This document shows, one piece after another, positions 8,064 through 16,947 of a stretch of 64,000 nt of DNA. The DNA lies in assembly GCF_001663175.1 (NCBI RefSeq), contig NZ_CP016033.1, forward strand, positions 1,054,001 through 1,118,000, read 5' to 3'. This DNA is from Erythrobacter neustonensis. GTDB taxonomy: Bacteria; Pseudomonadota; Alphaproteobacteria; Sphingomonadales; Sphingomonadaceae. The position numbers were made by a program, and so were the translations under genes. Positions within the stretch are counted from its first letter, which is position 1, and every line of letters starts with the position of its first letter. Under the pieces are notes generated by a model. The model was not told where the DNA came from. It was given only the letters and a program-made list of their open reading frames with translations, and did no database searches.

Positions 8064-9910
8064 AGGCCGTCGATCCGTTCCTGATACCGCTCGCGGATCT
8101 TGTGACGGCGAATCTTCATGCTCGGCGTCATTTCCTCGTTCTCGATGGTGAAAGCCTCATCCGCAAAGGCGAACTGGCGCACCTTTTCGGTGACCGAAAG
8201 ATCGGCATTGGTGCGATCGACCGCAGCGCGCACCGCGTTCTTGAACGCGGGCAAATCCTGCAAGCCCTTCAGATCGAACTTTTCCCCGTTGGCGCGCGCC
8301 CACTCGACCGCCCATTCGGCATCGGGGACGATCAGGCCGACGACATAGGGCCGCTTGTCCCCGCTCACCATCGCCTGCGCGATTTCGGGCTGGAGCGTGA
8401 GCATGCCTTCAACCTTCTGCGGGGCGATATTGTCGCCCTTGTCGTTGACGATCATGTCCTTCTTGCGGTCGGTGATCTTGATCCGGCCCTTGTGGTCGAA
8501 ATGCCCGATGTCGCCCGTGTGCAGCCAGCCGTCCTTGAGTGTGCGCGCGCTCTCGGCATCGTTGCGCCAGTAGCCGTGCATGACGAGCTCGCCGCGCACG
8601 AGGATTTCACCATCTTCGGCGATGCGAACCTCGACCCCGCGCAAGGGCGGCCCGACGGTGTCCATCTTGAGCCCGACCTTGGGGCGGTTGCAACTGATCA
8701 CCGGCCCCGCTTCGGTCTGGCCGTAGCCTTGCAGCATGGTGAGGCCCATCGCGTCGAAGAAATTGCCGACTTCGGGGTTGAGCGGCGCGCCGCCCGAAAC
8801 CATCGCCTTGATCCGCCCGCCGAACTTGGCACGGATTTTGGGACGCAATGTGCGTTCGACCACGAAGTCCAGCGGCTTGTCGATCAGCCGGGTCTTGCCC
8901 TCGGTGCTGTTGCCCGCGATCCGGAGCGCGGCGTCCATCATGAAGCCTGCGACCTTCCCCTGCTTTTCGACCTGTTTCATGATCCGGGTGCGCAGCACCT
9001 CGAACAGGCGGGGGACGACGACCATGATCGTCGGACGGGTTTCCTCGATGTTCGAGGCGAGCTTTTCCAGCCCTTCGGAATAGTAGATTTCGGCGCCCAC
9101 CCCGATCGGCAGATATTGTCCGCCCGAGTGTTCATAGGCGTGGCTGAGCGGCAGGAACGACAGAAAGCGTTCGTCCTTCAATCCGAAATCCTCGATCAGC
9201 ACTTCGGCCGCGCCCGCGACATTGCACAGGATCATGCCGTGGTGCTGCATCACCCCGCGCGGCGCGCCGCCGGTGCCGCTGGTGTAGATCAGGCACGCGG
9301 TGTCTTCGCGCGCGATGTCCTTGATCCGGGCATCGACCGCGGCGCGCGCCGCGGCGGCATCGCCCGTGACCAGCGCGGCCCAGTGATGATATTCGAAGCT
9401 GCCCGATTGCTGGCGCTTCAGATTGTCGATCCCGATCACATGTTCGACCAGACCGGTCTGCCCGATCGCACCGACCAGCGGGGTCAGCAGCTTCTCGTTC
9501 GAAACGACCACCGCGCGCGCGCCCGAATTGTCGAGGATGTGCGCGTGATCGCGGCGGGTGTTGGTGGTGTAGGTCGGCACCGTGATGCACCCTGCGGCCA
9601 TGATCGCCAGATCGGCGATGCACCATTCGGGCCGGTTCTCGCTGACCAGAGCGACGCGGTCGCCATCCGACAGCCCCATGGCGCGCAGCGCCTCGGCGAG
9701 CAGGCACACGTGCTCCGCCGCCGAACGCCAGCTTTGCGTCACCCATTGCCCGCCGGCCTTGTGCCCGAGGAAGGGCGCATCGCCTTTTTCATCGGCGCGG
9801 TTCAGGAACAGCGCGACAAGGTTCTGCGCGTTGTCGATGTCCTGCAGGATCTGCGGGTCGGCCGGGTTGGCGACCGCGCGCGCAGCATGGGGCAAGCTTG
9901 GGGAATGCAC
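8051..9910 (-). CDS. long-chain acyl-CoA synthetase (AMP-forming)
   Basis: Activates fatty acids to acyl-CoA with ATP via an acyl-adenylate. The product of about 619 residues has the adenylate-forming motifs: the P-loop-like YTSGTGGAPRGVMQHH, the YGQTEAGPVIS motif, WLHTGDIGHFDHKGRIKITDRKKD and the C-terminal lysine region TPSMKIRRHKI. It resembles the FadD15/AMP-binding family of about 600 residues (ACSL-like) rather than E. coli FadD. GTG at 9910 was preferred because an AGGAG sits 9 bases upstream; a TTG two codons earlier is the alternative. Its 3' end overlaps the convergent gene at 7494-8063. It may feed the PHA or lipid pathway, but no operon partner is visible. Confidence 0.9.
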   Translation of the reverse strand: MHSPSLPHAARAVANPADPQILQDIDNAQNLVALFLNRADEKGDAPFLGHKAGGQWVTQSWRSAAEHVCLLAEALRAMGLSDGDRVALVSENRPEWCIADLAIMAAGCITVPTYTTNTRRDHAHILDNSGARAVVVSNEKLLTPLVGAIGQTGLVEHVIGIDNLKRQQSGSFEYHHWAALVTGDAAAARAAVDARIKDIAREDTACLIYTSGTGGAPRGVMQHHGMILCNVAGAAEVLIEDFGLKDERFLSFLPLSHAYEHSGGQYLPIGVGAEIYYSEGLEKLASNIEETRPTIMVVVPRLFEVLRTRIMKQVEKQGKVAGFMMDAALRIAGNSTEGKTRLIDKPLDFVVERTLRPKIRAKFGGRIKAMVSGGAPLNPEVGNFFDAMGLTMLQGYGQTEAGPVISCNRPKVGLKMDTVGPPLRGVEVRIAEDGEILVRGELVMHGYWRNDAESARTLKDGWLHTGDIGHFDHKGRIKITDRKKDMIVNDKGDNIAPQKVEGMLTLQPEIAQAMVSGDKRPYVVGLIVPDAEWAVEWARANGEKFDLKGLQDLPAFKNAVRAAVDRTNADLSVTEKVRQFAFADEAFTIENEEMTPSMKIRRHKIRERYQERIDGLYRG

Positions 9911-10017
9911 TGGCAAAGGCTCCTGGTCCCTTCAGGTTGTCTTGTCCGGGAAGGCCAGGGTGCGGCCCTCTTGTCCCGGATATGGTTAGTGCGTGTGCGC
10001 CGTAGCGGCAAGATGGG

Positions 10018-11733
10018 TCAGGGCGTGACCATCGCCGCCATCCGCGGCTCGGTCGCCGCCTCCCACGTGCCATCGCTGCGCCGACCGAGTGCGTTGGCCT
10101 TGATCGGCGCGGGGCCGATGCGGATGCTGCTGTGTCCCAGCGCGGCGAGCGCGTCCTTCATCGCGGCAAGGCTGGTGCCTTCCTCGAGGAGCACGGTATC
10201 GCCCATTGCCATCGCAAAGGGCATCGCGAGCGCCTGCTGCGCGCCCATGCGGAAATCGAGCACGCCGATGATCGCCCGCGCCACCGTGACCGGGATCGTC
10301 GGCCCGCCAGCGGCACCGATCACGAGCACGATCCGGCCCGCGCGGTCGTAAACGATCGTCGGCGCCATCGAGGACCGCGGACGCTTGCCGCCTTCGACGC
10401 GGTTGGCGACCGGTTTGCCATCTTCTTCGGGGGTGAGCGTGAAGTCGGTCAATTCGTTGTTGAGATAGAACCCGGCGAAATGCAGCCCCGATCCGAACGC
10501 GCCTTCGACCGTCGAGGTGTAGCTGACCGCGTTGCCCCCGCCATCGACCACGGCGAAATGCGTGGTGCCGCGTTCGGGCTCCTCCGGCCCGTCGCCGCGT
10601 GCGAGCGGGGCGCCCGGGGGCGTGCCGGCTTCCGCCTTCGGGATCGTGGCGGAAGGATCGATCAAGGCAGAACGGGCGGCGATATAGCCGGGATCGATCA
10701 GGCCCCGGGTGGGCACCGCGACAAAATCGGCATCGCCCGAATAGAGCTCGCGGTCGGCGTAGGCGAGGCGCTGGCTTTCGATGAACAGGTGCCAGAATTG
10801 CGGGCTGTTCGGGCCAAGCGCGGCCAGATCGAAGCGTTCGAGCTGGCCCAGCATCTGCGCCACCGCCGTGCCGCCCGATGAAGGCGGGCCCATGCCGCAC
10901 ACCCGGTAGACCCGGTAGCGCGTGCAGACCGGCTCGCGCGTCTTGGCGGTGTAACCGGTGATATCGGCGGCGGTCATGCGGCCATCCTGCGGAGTGGCTG
11001 CCGCGATATAGGCGGCAAGCTTTTCCGCCGCCGCGCTGCCATACATCGCCGCCGGGCCGTCTTTCGCCAGCGCCCGCAATGTCGTCCCCAGCATCGGCAC
11101 CTTGACCACGCTGCCCACCGGCAGGGGCGCGCCGTCGGCTCCGAAGAACACTGTCTTGGCAGCAGCGCTCTTGTCCGCGCGGCCCTTGTTTTGCGCCAGC
11201 GAATCGTAAAGCCGGCGGTTCATCACGAAGCCTTGTTCGGCAAGCGCGATCGCGGGGGCGAACAATGTCGCCCACGGCAGGCGGCCATCGGCGGCATGCG
11301 CTTTGGCGGCGAGCGCGACGTTGCCCGGCACGCCGACGCTGAGGCCCGAGAAGACGCGCGTGTCGCGGCCCAGCACCTTGCCCGAAGCATCGAGGAAGCG
11401 GGTCGGCGTGGCGGCGGCAGGCGCGGTTTCGCGCCCGTCATAGCTCACCAGGTCACCGGTCCTGCCATCGGCGCGCAGCATGAACCCGCCCCCGCCGATG
11501 CCTGAACTTTGCGGCTCGACCACGGTCAGCGCGAGCATCACCGCAATCGCCGCATCGGTGGCCGAGCCGCCTGCTGCAAGGATCGCCTCGCCCGCTGCGG
11601 TGGCGCGCGGGTCGGCGCTGCTGACCGCACCGGTCGCGGCGAGGGCGGCGGGCCTCGTCTCGGTTACGGGGGTTGTGACGCAGCCCGAAAGGGCCAGCGC
11701 CAGCGGGGCGATCAGGGCAGGGAAAAAACGCAT
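10018..11733 (-). CDS. ggt: gamma-glutamyltransferase (lipoprotein form)
   Basis: Hydrolyses or transfers the gamma-glutamyl group of glutathione and related peptides in the periplasm. The 571-residue precursor has a signal ending in LSGC (Cys18), suggesting lipid anchoring. It has GGGGF near residue 81 and the autocleavage site RGTTHFAVVDGGGNAVS. Thr390 would become the N-terminal nucleophile of the small subunit, as in E. coli Thr391. The gly-loop SSMAPTIVYD is also present. Length is normal for an uncleaved GGT. It lies 11 bases downstream of pyrD on the same strand and may share its transcript. Confidence 0.95.
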   Translation of the reverse strand: MRFFPALIAPLALALSGCVTTPVTETRPAALAATGAVSSADPRATAAGEAILAAGGSATDAAIAVMLALTVVEPQSSGIGGGGFMLRADGRTGDLVSYDGRETAPAAATPTRFLDASGKVLGRDTRVFSGLSVGVPGNVALAAKAHAADGRLPWATLFAPAIALAEQGFVMNRRLYDSLAQNKGRADKSAAAKTVFFGADGAPLPVGSVVKVPMLGTTLRALAKDGPAAMYGSAAAEKLAAYIAAATPQDGRMTAADITGYTAKTREPVCTRYRVYRVCGMGPPSSGGTAVAQMLGQLERFDLAALGPNSPQFWHLFIESQRLAYADRELYSGDADFVAVPTRGLIDPGYIAARSALIDPSATIPKAEAGTPPGAPLARGDGPEEPERGTTHFAVVDGGGNAVSYTSTVEGAFGSGLHFAGFYLNNELTDFTLTPEEDGKPVANRVEGGKRPRSSMAPTIVYDRAGRIVLVIGAAGGPTIPVTVARAIIGVLDFRMGAQQALAMPFAMAMGDTVLLEEGTSLAAMKDALAALGHSSIRIGPAPIKANALGRRSDGTWEAATEPRMAAMVTP

Positions 11734-11744
11734 CGCGGGCGGTG

Positions 11745-12779
11745 CTATTCGCTTCCCACCGCTTCGGCAATGCTGCCAAAGCCATCGCGCCGCATCAGCG
11801 CTTCCAGCCCGCGCGCGATCCGCGCGCCGAGGCCCGGGCCTTCATAGACCATCGCGGAATAGAGCTGCACGAGACTGGCGCCGGCGCGGATGCGCTCCCA
11901 CGAGTGTTCGGCGGTGGCGATCCCGCCCACGCCGACCAGCGGAATTGCAGCCCCGGTCGCCTTGCGGAAGTCGCGCAGGCGCTGCGTGGCGAGGGCCCGC
12001 AGGGGCGCGCCCGAGAGTCCGCCGGTCTCGCCCGCGTGCTGCGAGCGCAAGGCGGGGCGCGAGATCGTGGTGTTCGACACCACCAACGCGCCAAGGCGCT
12101 TGTCGATCGCGATGCGGGCGATCGCGTCGATGTCCGCAGGATCCAGATCGGGGGCGACCTTGAGGAAGATCGGCGGGCTCGCGCCCGTCTCGTCACGCGC
12201 GGCAATCACCGCATCGATCAGGCCGGTAAGCTGGCTCTCGTCCTGAAGCGCGCGCAGGCCCGGGGTATTGGGACTGGAGATGTTGACGCACAGATAGCTC
12301 GCGTGTGCGGCCATCATCCGCGCCATCACCGCATAATCCGCGATGCGGTCGGCTGAGTCCTTGTTGGCGCCGATATTGACTCCGACGATCCCCAGTCTGC
12401 CGGCGCGCGCCTGCAATCGCGCGAGCGCCGCCGCACCTCCGCCATTGTTGAACCCCATGCGATTGATCACCGCGTGGTCTTCGACCAGCCGGAACAGGCG
12501 CGGCTGCGGATTGCCCGCCTGCGGCAGCGGCGTGATCGAGCCAACCTCGGTGAAGCCGAAGCCGAGGCCCAGCAGCGCATCGGGCACTTCGGCATCCTTG
12601 TCGAACCCGGCTGCGACACCGACGGGGTTGGGGAAGGCAAGCCCGGCCACTTCGACGGCCAGCGGGCCTGACGCAGCAGGCGCGCGGGCGGGCAGCGCGG
12701 CAAGCCCGCGCAGCGCCATGCGGTGACCGGTCTCGGAATCGAGGGCAAACAGTGCGGGGCGGATAAGGCGAAACAACAT
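11745..12779 (-). CDS. pyrD: dihydroorotate dehydrogenase (quinone), class 2
   Basis: Oxidises dihydroorotate to orotate in pyrimidine synthesis and passes electrons to quinone at the inner membrane. The 344-residue protein has the class 2 N-terminal membrane-association helix (MLFRLIRPALFALDSETGH). It also has the FMN/substrate motifs VGVAAGFDKD, GFGFTEVGSITP, INRMGFNNGG, CVNISSPNTPGLR with the catalytic serine region, and the C-terminal LVGVGGIATAEHSWERIRAGA. It precedes ggt on the minus strand. The intergenic region beyond its start (12780 onward) carries a separate plus-strand RNA candidate. Confidence 0.97.
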   Translation of the reverse strand: MLFRLIRPALFALDSETGHRMALRGLAALPARAPAASGPLAVEVAGLAFPNPVGVAAGFDKDAEVPDALLGLGFGFTEVGSITPLPQAGNPQPRLFRLVEDHAVINRMGFNNGGGAAALARLQARAGRLGIVGVNIGANKDSADRIADYAVMARMMAAHASYLCVNISSPNTPGLRALQDESQLTGLIDAVIAARDETGASPPIFLKVAPDLDPADIDAIARIAIDKRLGALVVSNTTISRPALRSQHAGETGGLSGAPLRALATQRLRDFRKATGAAIPLVGVGGIATAEHSWERIRAGASLVQLYSAMVYEGPGLGARIARGLEALMRRDGFGSIAEAVGSE

Positions 12780-12899
12780 GGGCCCCGCCTATGCCAGCCG
12801 TGCCCGCGTGTCGAGGTGCCGTCCGGTGTGCGGCCTGCGCGTCATGTAATCTTCAAGAAGTTGCAGATGCGGGACAAACGGCAGCAGGTAATACTGCAA

Positions 12900-13048
12900 T
12901 GACCAATGATCCTGTCGCTTGCATACAATCCTTAAAATGATTCGCGGAGTAATACCTATCGTGCGACCCGAAGGGCTCGGAGCAGCGATGCAAAGAGTTC
13001 CTCAACTCATGGGGCGGCATTCCTCTTGCGGGATGCCGCCCTATTTTT
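12900..13048 (+). ncRNA. candidate small RNA ending at an intrinsic terminator
   Basis: This plus-strand stretch of the 320-bp gap between pyrD (minus) and the AraC gene (plus) ends in a strong intrinsic terminator (13012-13048), yet no plus-strand gene lies upstream for that terminator to serve. It is AT-richer than the surroundings (12895-12960) and contains promoter-like hexamers such as TACAAT at 12924-12929 and TAATAC at 12950-12955. The 5' end is therefore uncertain; 12900 is only an outer limit. A 27-codon frame starting at 12988 runs through the terminator and is unlikely to be the product. A leader that attenuates the downstream AraC gene is the alternative. Confidence 0.5.
13012..13048 (+). 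terminator. strong intrinsic terminator
   Basis: A 12-bp stem pairs 13012-13023 with 13030-13041 (core GGGCGGCAT / ATGCCGCCC). It has a 6-base loop and is followed by TATTTTT at 13042-13048. It is oriented for plus-strand transcription and lies 52 bases before the AraC start. Confidence 0.85.
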
Positions 13049-13099
13049 GTGCCGGTTCTCTGGAAGCGTAAAGTATGCCATCAGACCGGTCGAAAGATC

Positions 13100-14026
13100 A
13101 TGGACACACAGCAATCCTCCTTGGCATCGGATGCCGTGCTGCCCGCTGCGGAGGCCGCGCAAGGCTTTACGCCGCAAGCATTAATTGCCGTAGATTACAT
13201 TCCGCCGCCCGCCACCGTCACGCCGTTCGTGACCACGCTTTATCATTTCCGCTGCGATGAAGCGGTGATTCGCGATATCCAGCCCGCAGCAATCGGCAAC
13301 CTGTGCTTCTTTCCCCACGGGAAGGGCGAGATGCAATTTGCCGGAGGTTACCGCGACCCGAATCACGAAATCGGGCTGATGACCCCGCTCTCATGCGCGA
13401 CACCGATCGAAGTCGTCGGTCCGTTCCATGCATTCGGCGCTGCGCTGACGCCGGTGGGGTGGGCGGCGCTGACGGGGTTGCATGCCGGAGACCACCGGGA
13501 TCGCTTGTTGCCGGCCCCGGAAATCCTTGGCCCCGATCTCGAAACACTCGGGCAGGCGCTGCTTTCGGCCTATCGCAATGGCACGATGTCGGGGCGTGAT
13601 TGTGCCTTGGCGGTGGCGGATTTCATTGCCGGGCATGTGCGCCCGATCAATCCGCGCCATTTAGCGCTGATTGCGGCGACCGGCCGCTGGCTTGGCGGGT
13701 CCTTCAATCCTGCGGTCAGCGATCTTTCCGGGATCGAGGGATATTCCGCGCGCCAGGTGCAACGGCTAGTGGAACGCTATTTCGGCCTGACGCCGCGCGC
13801 CTTGGCGCGCAAGTATCGCGCTTTGCGGGCCGCGGCGCTGCTGTCCGCGCCGGAATTGTCGTTCGAGGACGAAGCGGCGATCGCCGAGGCGTTTTTCGAC
13901 CAGTCGCACATGATCCGCGAGATCGCCCAGTTCGTCGGCCGCACACCGGCCCGGCTCGGCGATCAGTCGAAACCCTATCTCGCCGAGATGATCGCCGCCC
14001 GCAATCTGCGCGAACTGGACATGTGA
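13100..14026 (+). CDS. AraC family transcriptional regulator
   Basis: Probable DNA-binding activator. The 308-residue product has an N-terminal sensor-like domain of about 190 residues without a recognised ligand fold. The C-terminal region carries the double helix-turn-helix: first HTH at about residues 205-235 (VSDLSGIEGYSARQVQRLVER), the linker FGLTPRALARKYRALRAAALL, and a second HTH (AIAEAFFDQSHMIREIAQFVG). The ATG at 13100 was chosen over the upstream frame at 13049 because an AAAGA lies just before it and the upstream codons overlap the terminator tail. The target is unknown. It ends shortly before the suf operon regulator and is co-directional with it. Confidence 0.85.
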   Translation: MDTQQSSLASDAVLPAAEAAQGFTPQALIAVDYIPPPATVTPFVTTLYHFRCDEAVIRDIQPAAIGNLCFFPHGKGEMQFAGGYRDPNHEIGLMTPLSCATPIEVVGPFHAFGAALTPVGWAALTGLHAGDHRDRLLPAPEILGPDLETLGQALLSAYRNGTMSGRDCALAVADFIAGHVRPINPRHLALIAATGRWLGGSFNPAVSDLSGIEGYSARQVQRLVERYFGLTPRALARKYRALRAAALLSAPELSFEDEAAIAEAFFDQSHMIREIAQFVGRTPARLGDQSKPYLAEMIAARNLRELDM

Positions 14027-14073
14027 GCCTTCGGCTTTCGCGGTTGAAATGCGAATGAAACGGTCCTAATTGC

Positions 14074-14098
14074 AATTCGGATCGAATCCGTCCGAATT
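14074..14098. promoter_or_regulatory. inverted repeat, candidate operator of the suf regulator
   Basis: AATTCGGA (14074-14081) and TCCGAATT (14091-14098) are perfect 8-bp inverted arms separated by 9 bases. The site ends 16 bases before the ATG of the Rrf2-family regulator, so it lies where autoregulation of the suf operon would act. It does not match a consensus I can name. Confidence 0.5.
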
Positions 14099-14114
14099 GA
14101 GAACCGCTCGCAAC

Positions 14115-14582
14115 ATGCGCCTGTCCAACCTTGCCGATTATGCCGTCATCACGATGTGCCAGGCCGCCACGCATTGCGGCGCGGCGTCGCTTGTCGACGC
14201 CGAGCACGGCAAGCGCGGCCGGCTGACCGCGTCCGAACTGGCGGCAGAAACCGGCCTGCCCGTGCCGACCGTGCAGAAGCTGGTGTCGCGGCTGACCGCG
14301 GCAGGCTTGCTGCGCTCTGTGCGCGGCGCACATGGGGGCCTGCAACTGGGGCGCCCGGCGGCGGCAATCACCGTGGCCGACATCGTCGAGGCGATCGAGG
14401 GCCGCATCGCGCTCACCGCCTGTGTCGATCATACGGCGTGCGATTACGAGGCGGGGTGCACCATGAAGCCGCACTGGCCGATCATCAACAACGCGCTGCG
14501 CGGGGCGCTGGCGGGCATTTCCCTTGCCCAGCTGCGCGGCCCTGTCGCCCAACAGGAAATCCCCGAGGACCATCCGGCATGA
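14115..14582 (+). CDS. Rrf2-family SUF operon regulator
   Basis: Predicted Fe-S-sensing repressor of the suf operon. The 155-residue product from ATG 14115 has the winged HTH of Rrf2 proteins ([61 protein letters not shown]). It has three cysteines in the cluster-binding loop (Cys103, Cys109, Cys115) in [15 protein letters not shown], so it can probably bind a [2Fe-2S] or [4Fe-4S] cluster. The start was set at the conserved [10 protein letters not shown]. Its stop overlaps the sufB ATG (ATGA), making it the first gene of the operon. An inverted repeat at 14074-14098 is a likely target. Confidence 0.93.
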   Translation: MRLSNLADYAVITMCQAATHCGAASLVDAEHGKRGRLTASELAAETGLPVPTVQKLVSRLTAAGLLRSVRGAHGGLQLGRPAAAITVADIVEAIEGRIALTACVDHTACDYEAGCTMKPHWPIINNALRGALAGISLAQLRGPVAQQEIPEDHPA

Positions 14583-16060
14583 GCGAAGAGATCGACATTC
14601 AAGACCGTGAGGCGCGCGACGCCGCCGCCAAGGTCGCCGATTACGAGCATGGCTGGTCATCGGACATCGAAACCGAATTTGCGCCCAAGGGCCTCACCGA
14701 AGACACGGTGCGCTATATCTCGGCCAAGAAGAACGAACCCGAGTGGATGCTCGAATGGCGATTGAAGGCCTTTCGCCTGTGGCAGACGATGGAAGAGCCC
14801 GACTGGGCCAAGATCGGCTATCCCCCGATCGACTATCAGGACGCCTATTACTACGCCGCGCCCAAGAAGAAGATCGAGCTGGACAGCCTCGATGACCTCG
14901 ATCCCGAGATCAAGCGCGTCTACGACAAGCTCGGCATCCCGCTGGGCGAGCAGGAAGTGCTCGCCGGGGTCAAGGGCGCGAAGAAGGTGGCGGTCGATGC
15001 GGTGTTCGATTCGGTCAGCGTCGCCACCAGCTTCCGCGAGGAATTGCTGCGCGCGGGCGTGATCTTCCTCTCGATCTCGGAAGCGATCCGCGAGTATCCC
15101 GACCTCGTCAAAAAGTGGCTCGGCAAGGTCGTGCCGGTGCGCGACAACTACTTCGCGGCGCTGAACTGCGCGGTCTTCTCCGACGGCACCTTCGTCTACG
15201 TGCCCGAAGGCGTGCGCTGCCCGATGGAGCTTTCGACCTATTTCCGCATCAATGCCGAAAACACCGGCCAGTTCGAACGCACCCTGATCATCGCCGACAA
15301 GGGCGCCTATGTCAGCTATCTCGAAGGCTGCACCGCACCGATGCGCGACGAGAACCAGCTTCACGCCGCGGTGGTGGAATTGGTCGCATTGGACGATGCC
15401 GAGATCAAGTATTCGACCGTGCAGAACTGGTACCCCGGCAATGCGGAAGGGAAAGGCGGGATCTACAACTTCGTCACCAAGCGCGCGCTGTGTCAGGGGG
15501 ACCGTTCCAAGGTCTCCTGGACGCAGGTCGAAACCGGCTCGGCGGTGACGTGGAAATATCCCTCCTGCGTCCTCAACGGCGAAGATAGCGTGGGCGAGTT
15601 CTACTCGGTCGCGGTCACCAACAATTACCAGCAGGCCGACACCGGCACCAAGATGATTCACAACGGCAAGAACAGCCGCTCGACGATCATTTCCAAGGGA
15701 ATTTCGGCTGGCAAGTCGAACAACACCTATCGCGGGCTTGTGAGGGTCAGCCCGACCGCGAGCGGGGTGCGCAACTTCACCCAATGCGACAGCCTGCTTT
15801 TGGGCGATCAATGCGGCGCGCACACCGTGCCCTATATCGAGGTGAAGAACCCCAGCGCACAGATCGAGCACGAGGCGACCACCAGCAAGATCAGCGACGA
15901 ACAGCTGTTCTACGCGATGCAGCGCGGCCTCGGCGAAGAGGAAGCCGTGGCGCTGATCGTCAACGGCTTTGCCAAGGACGTGCTGAAAGAGCTGCCGATG
16001 GAGTTCGCGGTCGAAGCGCAGAAGCTGCTGGCGATTTCGCTTGAGGGGAGCGTGGGGTGA
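14579..16060 (+). CDS. sufB: Fe-S cluster assembly scaffold SufB
   Basis: Core of the SufBC2D scaffold on which Fe-S clusters are built in the cytoplasm. The 493-residue protein matches SufB throughout: [14 protein letters not shown] near residue 55, [44 protein letters not shown], the beta-helix core ([30 protein letters not shown]), and the C-terminal [21 protein letters not shown] with the cysteine-bearing [19 protein letters not shown] region nearby. The ATG overlaps the regulator stop (ATGA) and the stop overlaps the next start (TGATG). Length is normal. Confidence 0.98.
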   Translation: MSEEIDIQDREARDAAAKVADYEHGWSSDIETEFAPKGLTEDTVRYISAKKNEPEWMLEWRLKAFRLWQTMEEPDWAKIGYPPIDYQDAYYYAAPKKKIELDSLDDLDPEIKRVYDKLGIPLGEQEVLAGVKGAKKVAVDAVFDSVSVATSFREELLRAGVIFLSISEAIREYPDLVKKWLGKVVPVRDNYFAALNCAVFSDGTFVYVPEGVRCPMELSTYFRINAENTGQFERTLIIADKGAYVSYLEGCTAPMRDENQLHAAVVELVALDDAEIKYSTVQNWYPGNAEGKGGIYNFVTKRALCQGDRSKVSWTQVETGSAVTWKYPSCVLNGEDSVGEFYSVAVTNNYQQADTGTKMIHNGKNSRSTIISKGISAGKSNNTYRGLVRVSPTASGVRNFTQCDSLLLGDQCGAHTVPYIEVKNPSAQIEHEATTSKISDEQLFYAMQRGLGEEEAVALIVNGFAKDVLKELPMEFAVEAQKLLAISLEGSVG

Positions 16061-16398
16061 TGTTGCTCACTGGAACCGCGATCCTAATCGCTATTGCGCT
16101 CTGGTTTGCAACAGGATGGTATTTGAATGAGCGTTTAAAGCTTGTTCACGAAAAGCTGGATCGCGTTCTAGAGGCCTTCGATGGCCTTCGTGAATATCTC
16201 TATGAAATTGATCCTCAATTCGATGAAGAGAGAGTGCTCTTGGACAGCCTGCACTCGGAAAAATCTGAGACGATGTTTGACGGAATGCGTCATTTGGAAC
16301 TCAGGAAGGCCCGTGAAGAAGCCGGAAGGCGAATACTGAATTCAAGCTTTTTCGACGGTGGATTTCGTTCGCCTCGTCAGGGGGATTTCAAAGGATGA
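16060..16398 (+). CDS. small membrane-anchored protein, atypical base composition
   Basis: Not recognised. The 112-residue product begins with one hydrophobic helix (LLTGTAILIAIALWFATGWYL) followed by a charged, probably coiled-coil cytoplasmic tail (ERLKLVHEKLDRVLEAF, then EEAGRRIL). The ATG at 16060 shares its A with the sufB stop (TGATG), and the stop overlaps the next gene's start (ATGA), so it is translated as part of the operon. It is clearly AT-richer than everything around it and uses codons such as TTA-like and AAA/ATT triplets that its neighbours avoid. This suggests a recent insertion by transfer into the suf operon without breaking coupling. Confidence 0.75.
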   Translation: MLLTGTAILIAIALWFATGWYLNERLKLVHEKLDRVLEAFDGLREYLYEIDPQFDEERVLLDSLHSEKSETMFDGMRHLELRKAREEAGRRILNSSFFDGGFRSPRQGDFKG

Positions 16399-16946
16399 CC
16401 ACCCGCAAAACCCTCGCCCTCAACCCCGAGGCTGCCACCGCCGAAGCCCCCGTGCTCAAGAAGAAGGGCCGCGGGTGGGAGATTTCGGACAAGCGGCTCG
16501 ACGCGCTGCACGAACAGGCGCGTGAACTCCGCCGCCATTCGTCCGAGGCGCACAAGGCGTTGGCCGAGAAGTTCAGCAAGGCTGATCTGGGCCGCTACAC
16601 CTTCACCCGGCACGCGGTGGTCGGCAGTGCGATTGTCGATTTCAATTGCCATGCCATGGGCCTCGCGCTGTCGATCGACGAGGAAGGGCAGAACGATGTC
16701 CTCGCCAAGCGGCGCGACAAGAGCTTGGAAAGCGTCGGCATCAAGGTGATGCGGATCGCAGCGAGCGATATCCTTACCGATATCGACGGGGTGCTGAAGC
16801 AGCTGACCCAGGTGATGCGCGAGCGGATCGCCGAGCGCAAGGCCGCCGCCCGCGCGCACAAGGCGGCCAATCCCAACCAGACCTACGACCGCCCCAAGCG
16901 CAGCGGCGATGGCGACAAGCCCAAGCGCCCCCCGCACAGGAACTGA
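16395..16946 (+). CDS. DUF559 (endonuclease-fold) protein in the suf operon
   Basis: The 183-residue product has a DUF559-type region at about residues 42-138: ARELRRHSSEAHKALAEKF, RYTFTRHAVVGSAIVDFNC, then LALSIDEEG and the SVGIKVMRIAASDIL segment. This fold is shared with Vsr-like endonucleases. The usual acidic residue in the strand before the glycine appears to be Ser here (LALSIDEEG where family members have IELDG-type), so catalytic activity is doubtful. The C-terminus is Lys/Arg-rich and may bind nucleic acid. It overlaps the previous gene (ATGA) and ends one base before sufC. No methylase partner is present. A role linked to Fe-S biogenesis is inferred from position. Confidence 0.75.
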   Translation: MTTRKTLALNPEAATAEAPVLKKKGRGWEISDKRLDALHEQARELRRHSSEAHKALAEKFSKADLGRYTFTRHAVVGSAIVDFNCHAMGLALSIDEEGQNDVLAKRRDKSLESVGIKVMRIAASDILTDIDGVLKQLTQVMRERIAERKAAARAHKAANPNQTYDRPKRSGDGDKPKRPPHRN

Positions 16947-16947
16947 C

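Noticed and set aside
8102-10351. A 749-codon plus-strand frame opposite the acyl-CoA synthetase
   Set aside because: It is antisense to a clear AMP-dependent synthetase and part of ggt, with biased composition and no motifs.
12988-13072. A 27-codon frame starting ATGCAAAGAG
   Set aside because: It runs through the intrinsic terminator hairpin, so it would not be translated in full. The RNA is the more likely product.
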